NCBI RefSeq assembly: GCF_945859705.1
Contig: NC_079134.1
Location: forward strand, 33,113,136 to 33,177,135
Source of the DNA: Episyrphus balteatus
Taxonomy: Eukaryota > Arthropoda > Insecta > Diptera > Syrphidae
Length of the DNA stretch: 64,000 bases
Direction of reading: 5' to 3'
The notes under the pieces were generated by a model. The model was not told the DNA's origin. It saw nothing but the letters and a program-made list of their open reading frames with translations, and did no database searches. Numbering within the stretch: the stretch's first letter is position 1; each line of letters begins with the position of its first letter. Positions 59,971-64,000 of this stretch are shown here, one piece after another. The position numbers and the translations under genes were made by a program.

Positions 59971-60263
59971 CTAAAAGTATCTTTGAGATACTTTTATTAT
60001 TTTTATTTTTCTTTTTCTTTTAACTCGTATTCAGTTCTCGGATGATGTGGGGAACTTATATTTTTTTTTCTTTTTAAGCTTTTTTTTTGTGCGGTTTAAC
60101 CGACATTGAAGGAGGAGGTAAAATGTGAATGTGATTGGGAATGATGATGGAAATGTAATCCATGCGAACTTTTCCGTTCTTTTTATTTTTGCATACATAC
60201 AAAATAAAGTGTTGAATAAGTCGCATGAACTTGATTTAGTGGAAAATTGGTTTGCTATTAATT

Positions 60264-60660
60264 CGGTTTGAGGACTGTAATTTTAAGTAAAAAAAGTCAT
60301 AAGAAAACAGATTGTGTGCGTTAGAAGTAAGCAAAAAAAAGTATTGGGCCCTCTTTGGATTCGAACCCCAGACCTCTGGTGCAAAAAAAACAAATCGTTC
60401 AACATTTTTACACCCTGATTTTTTGAATCATAGTAAAAAATTAAAAGATAATAATACCATTTCATAGTATGATAAATAAGCTAAAGATTAAGTTTTTTTT
60501 TATATCTGCACGTTGGTGTTTAGAAACAAGTAATAATTTTTAAGCCAATAATATTTTACAAAAAAAAGTAGTTGTCTGTAAAGTCGGTTTACGGACGATA
60601 ATTTTACGTGATAACGTCATAAAAGAAAACAGGTTGTGCGCTTTTGTTAACAAAAAAATC
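60264..60660 (-). repeat. Repeated unit with a tRNA-like B-box (probable tRNA-derived SINE remnant)
   Basis: GGTTTGAGGACTGTAATTTT...AAAACAGATTGTG at 60264 recurs at about 60586 as GGTTTACGGACGATAATTTT...AAAACAGGTTGTG. Between them, on the minus strand, AGGTCTGGGGTTCGAATCC (about 60358-60376) is an excellent B-box/T-arm sequence, preceded by GCACCAGAGG. No acceptor stem closes, so it is not an intact tRNA gene. Confidence 0.5.
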
Positions 60661-61800
60661 ACTTCCATCACCCAAAAATCCATTTTTTTATAATACAACC
60701 TATAATATATTTTATACCATCTGAAAGCCTATTATTTTAGCTCAAAATATTTATTTCGATCATGTCTGTGCGACGTCTACAAAAAGAGCTAGGCTATTTT
60801 GAACTCATTCAGTTTTCATCAAAAATAGCAAAAAGAACGTGTTGAAAAATAGAGCTTTATTTTACCGTTATATCAAAATTTTGACCACAAAATTGATTCA
60901 AATTCAATTCACAAATATAGTCCTGCCTATTATCTGTCTACATTTATTTATCTGTATAAAAATAAAAAACGGTCAAAAAACTTGGGACAAAAAAAACTTG
61001 TCTGCGCAAGCATGAGCAATATATAAAAATAAAAACCCAACCAAAAACACCCCAGAGAAGTATTTAGGTGTTTTCCGAAAATTCATGTTTCGAAACGCAG
61101 AGACTTAAAAAAAATCCGTATCAGACCTCTAACTTTATTTTTTATTATCTTCCAAATGACGTTTTTCAAATTTGCTGACCTATACCTAATCGCTACTTTG
61201 TCAAAGGTCTATCTCATGTTTTAGTTTTAAAAATTTTTTTTAGAATTTTTTTAATACCTACTACTGTCAGTCTTACAATAAATTTATCTTTTGATTGAAA
61301 AAATTCAACTTTCTACAACGTTTCGCCATTTTTTTAAATTTTGTTTTACCCCTATTTAGGTACTCACTAAACGATGGAATTTTTTAAAAACTTTCAAATT
61401 ATTAAGTCCGAATAAATAAATAGACAAGAACACAGAATTATTTTAATATTTTGACTTTATTAATATCGAAAAACTCGCAAGTAGATTATAAAGGATACGC
61501 AACTAAACTCAACACGTCCGTTCATCAAAACTTCTTTGACTCGATTCCCTAGTTTCTAGTTCTTTTTTTTATTCATGTTTCTCTTTGGCAGTGTTGCGAT
61601 GTAACAAAATGTATTCAACTTTAGGCAATAATCTTTTAAATAAGCTATAGAAAATGTTTGTATCTCGAATACTTTGTTTTCAATTTTGAATTGAAATTTT
61701 TACCGCACTGCTAAAAATTTCAAGTGGAACGGGAGAAAATGCCGTCACTTTTTCGAGGAAGCTGCCATGGTTCATCGATAAATAAGACGTTATCACATAC
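60661..61800 (+). repeat. Dispersed family R1, copy 4
   Basis: Matches copy 1 through TTTACCGTTATATCAAAA, ATGTTTCGAAACGCAGAG, GTGGAACGGGAGAAAATG and GCTGCCATGGTTCATCGA, and copy 3 through TTTATACCATCTGAAAGC. It ends against R2 copy D near AAGACGTTATCAC, the same phrase that marks the right edge in copy 1. That makes it a likely family boundary or an insertion hotspot. Confidence 0.7.
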
Positions 61801-61801
61801 A

Positions 61802-62788
61802 AAATAAAATGCACGACTGGGTCGTACGAATTTGCTCTTAGAGTTCAAGTTGCTTAAATTTTTAAGACTTTTTATATAGAAACTTGGGAAACGTAGATAT
61901 ATGTAGATATATAAAAAAAAAAACAACAAAATAAAATTAATTTTTCAAAAAAATAAAACAATATCTGAAATCAAGTCGCCCCACAAAACAAGTATGCAGT
62001 TTTATTTGATATATTAAGGTGCATTTTTAGAAAAAAAATTTCAAAATCGTTAGAGCCGTTTTTTAAAAAAACTAATTTTTTTATAAATAATTTTTTGATA
62101 AAAAAGTTTAAAAATAAATTTGGTATGCCATTTTGTAGAAATCAACATCTAAAAACAAAATTTCAAAAAAAATCAATGTCCCGTTTTCGAAAATTTGATT
62201 TTCCAAAAAAAAAAATTTTCAAAATTTTTTTAAAAATCCAAAAATTATTTTTTTCAAAATTTTATTTTTGGCTTATATTAAAATTACATAAATGCTTTTG
62301 TATAAAAAATTTCGTTGAAATACAATTGGTAGTTTTGCAGAAAATCCGATTTGAAAAAATCAGTCCTATGGCAGGTACCGTTAATAATGATTTTCAAACA
62401 AATTTTTTTTCTTCAAAAGATAAACCTTGTTTAAAAACTAACATTTGAATTTTTTTAACAAAATCGTTGGAGCCGTTTTCGTGAAATTAAACTTTTCCGA
62501 AATTTTTGTATGACAGGTACCGTAATTTTTGGTCCAAAAAAATTAATTCCGAAAACCCCTCTGGAGAGTCTCCAAAAACTGCTACATAGCAAGTTTGGGA
62601 TCAATCGGTCCATCCGTTTAGGCTCTAGTTCTTTATACAGACAGACAGACAGAGGGACTTCCGGGACCCCACTTTTTTGGCATTGTCTATCATCGTAATG
62701 TCATGGAAAAATGTTATCTCAACTTTTTTTTTTTTGTACGAATGCATAACTTGATATATATGTAGTACCTATATCGCAAGTAAAAAAG
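61802..62788 (-). mobile_element. R2 copy D, near full length
   Basis: On the plus strand it opens AAATGCACGACTGGGTCG and closes ACCTATATCGCAAGTAAAAA, the reverse of copy C. The microsatellite is only about four CAGA units (near 62638-62652). The flanking TCCATCCGTTTAGGCTC and ACTTCCGGGACCCCACTT blocks are retained. The frames at 62095 and 62510 are repeat sequence. Confidence 0.75.
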
Positions 62789-64000
62789 AAAGCGAAAAAT
62801 AACTACCTTATTTTTTCTTTAATTATTTTTTCTACTTTTAAGTAAAAATTAAAAATAAAACTATACTATCTATAACTTGATATAAATTTTCTAAAGAATA
62901 AAACTATATTTAAGACTATTTGTTACCTAAAAAGGATAATATCTAATGATTTGTTGAAGCTTTTAATTAGCCGTAATATAGGCTATTGATTATGTCGAAA
63001 AAAACAGGGCAATAAGGAACTAAGACGTTCACGGGTTTTTATTGCAGGAATCGTTCAATGGGTTATAAAAGAACATAAAACCGCGGAGTGCTATTAAATG
63101 AGAGGGTGGAAACTGAAGATAGGGGTGTAAAAGCCCCCTTTTTGGTTTTTTCAATATATCTCGTAAACCGAGCAAAATTTTAGTATATTGCACATAAAAC
63201 TTTTTGTAGAGAATTGAATTTCCTATTAGAATAATGTTTTCTAAAAATTGAAAAAAAAATTTCCATACCAAAATAGTCGAAACAATCATAAAAAAAATAT
63301 CAAAAAAATCGATTTTTTGAGTTTTTTTGCTTTTTTAGTTGTACATTTTTTTTGGGTTGAGATAGACATAAACATTGCTCCAAAGAAAAAAAGAAGATTA
63401 AATTTCTTTCAAAACCCTGTACTCACTAAATTTTTTCATTGAAAATTAACCGAAGTATGGCCATTTTAATCTATCTTTTTTCGCATTTTTAGTTTTACTC
63501 AAGTAAAACAGAAACATTTTAGGGGAAATTACGATAACTTAAGCACCAAGAACTGATAATGAGATTTTGTAGAGGGGTTAAATACAGTCATTGTTTACTT
63601 AGGGAGGGAGGATCTATGTACCCCCGTTTTGGCGGGAGGGGCAATTTTCTAAAAAAAATACTTAAAATAAAAATAAATTATTAAAAAACAACGGCAACAC
63701 TCACAGTTTTGATTGATACTTTTTCCAAAAGCTAGAATTATAAACTTAATATTAATTTTAAAATGAAGTTATTTTAATCAATTGTTTTTGAAATACCCGT
63801 TTTCAAAGTCAAAACTTGTGAAAAAAAAGTTTAAAAAGCACATTGAGTACAATTTTCACAAAGACTGTGGACTTCAATACGAAATTGATCGACAAAGTAA
63901 ACTGCCTTAATTGATTTCTTATCAAATCATGAAAATCATAATGTTCCTATGCCTACTTTTTGAGAAAATTGAAAAATAGACAAAATACTTTCATTATTGG
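62789..64000. other. A+T-rich interval with no gene seen
   Basis: Contains a short G/C-run stretch (GGGAGGGAGG...CCCCCG, about 63601-63640) and otherwise low-complexity DNA. Open frames at 63029-63442 are unsupported. Confidence 0.4.

Noticed and set aside
60340..60440. Functional minus-strand tRNA gene
   Set aside because: Good T-arm core, but the T-stem and acceptor stem fail to close and no proper A-box stands at the usual distance.
1..64000. CRISPR array or prokaryotic operon
   Set aside because: No short identical repeats with unique spacers of constant length. The gene density, LINE and TIR elements are those of a eukaryotic genome.

Overview
The window is A+T-rich eukaryotic DNA, most likely from an insect and probably a dipteran. 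The reasons are long homopolymer runs, an APE/RT non-LTR retrotransposon, (GTCT)n-bearing mini-me/Helentron-like repeats, and many short terminal-inverted-repeat (TIR) elements. There is no operon-like structure. No complete host gene can be defended. The 200-N block at 48241-48440 is an assembly gap. Species assignment is inference only.

Almost everything recognisable is mobile or repetitive. The only convincing protein genes are the decayed ORFs of one minus-strand non-LTR element (about 9523-14045): ORF1, an APE-type endonuclease, a reverse transcriptase and a C-terminal tail. ORF2 is broken by two apparent frameshifts. DNA transposons have well-defined ends in several cases: a foldback element at 5514-7116 (10-bp target-site duplication, TSD), a palindromic TTAA element at 16142-17295, a TTA-flanked MITE at 38697-38815, a Transib-type element at 39451-40821 (CACAGTG ends, CGACG TSD), a TA-flanked MITE at 42655-43109 carrying a tRNA-like Pol III module, and a hAT-type element at 53846-54574 (8-bp TSD). 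Several other elements share one architecture: inverted arms built from short or long tandem repeats (34154-35740, 50920-51545, 55566-56372).

Four dispersed families recur. R1 lies at 5396-8300, 33120-33800, 51800-52600 and 60650-61800. R2 (mini-me/Helentron-like) lies at 14046, 16432, 19914 and 61802. R3 is a palindromic MITE beginning ACACTGGTTAACAA, at 24573 and 28905 and nested at 40045. R4 lies at 18130 and 52640, with its GC-rich core inverted between copies.

The most unusual region is 37200-41460. It is a strongly one-stranded, decayed tandem array of a roughly 22-bp unit with core CTGTGATAC, interrupted by the Transib element and a small MITE. It lies just downstream of a GC-richer stretch (36300-37020) that looks like host promoter or 5'-UTR DNA. 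Similar GC-richer, element-poor host-like stretches lie at 26640-27180 and 58740-59970. Weak host coding traces are a possible internal exon at 9115-9347, a weaker one at 56437-56566, and a broken minus-strand reading frame at 32160-32556.
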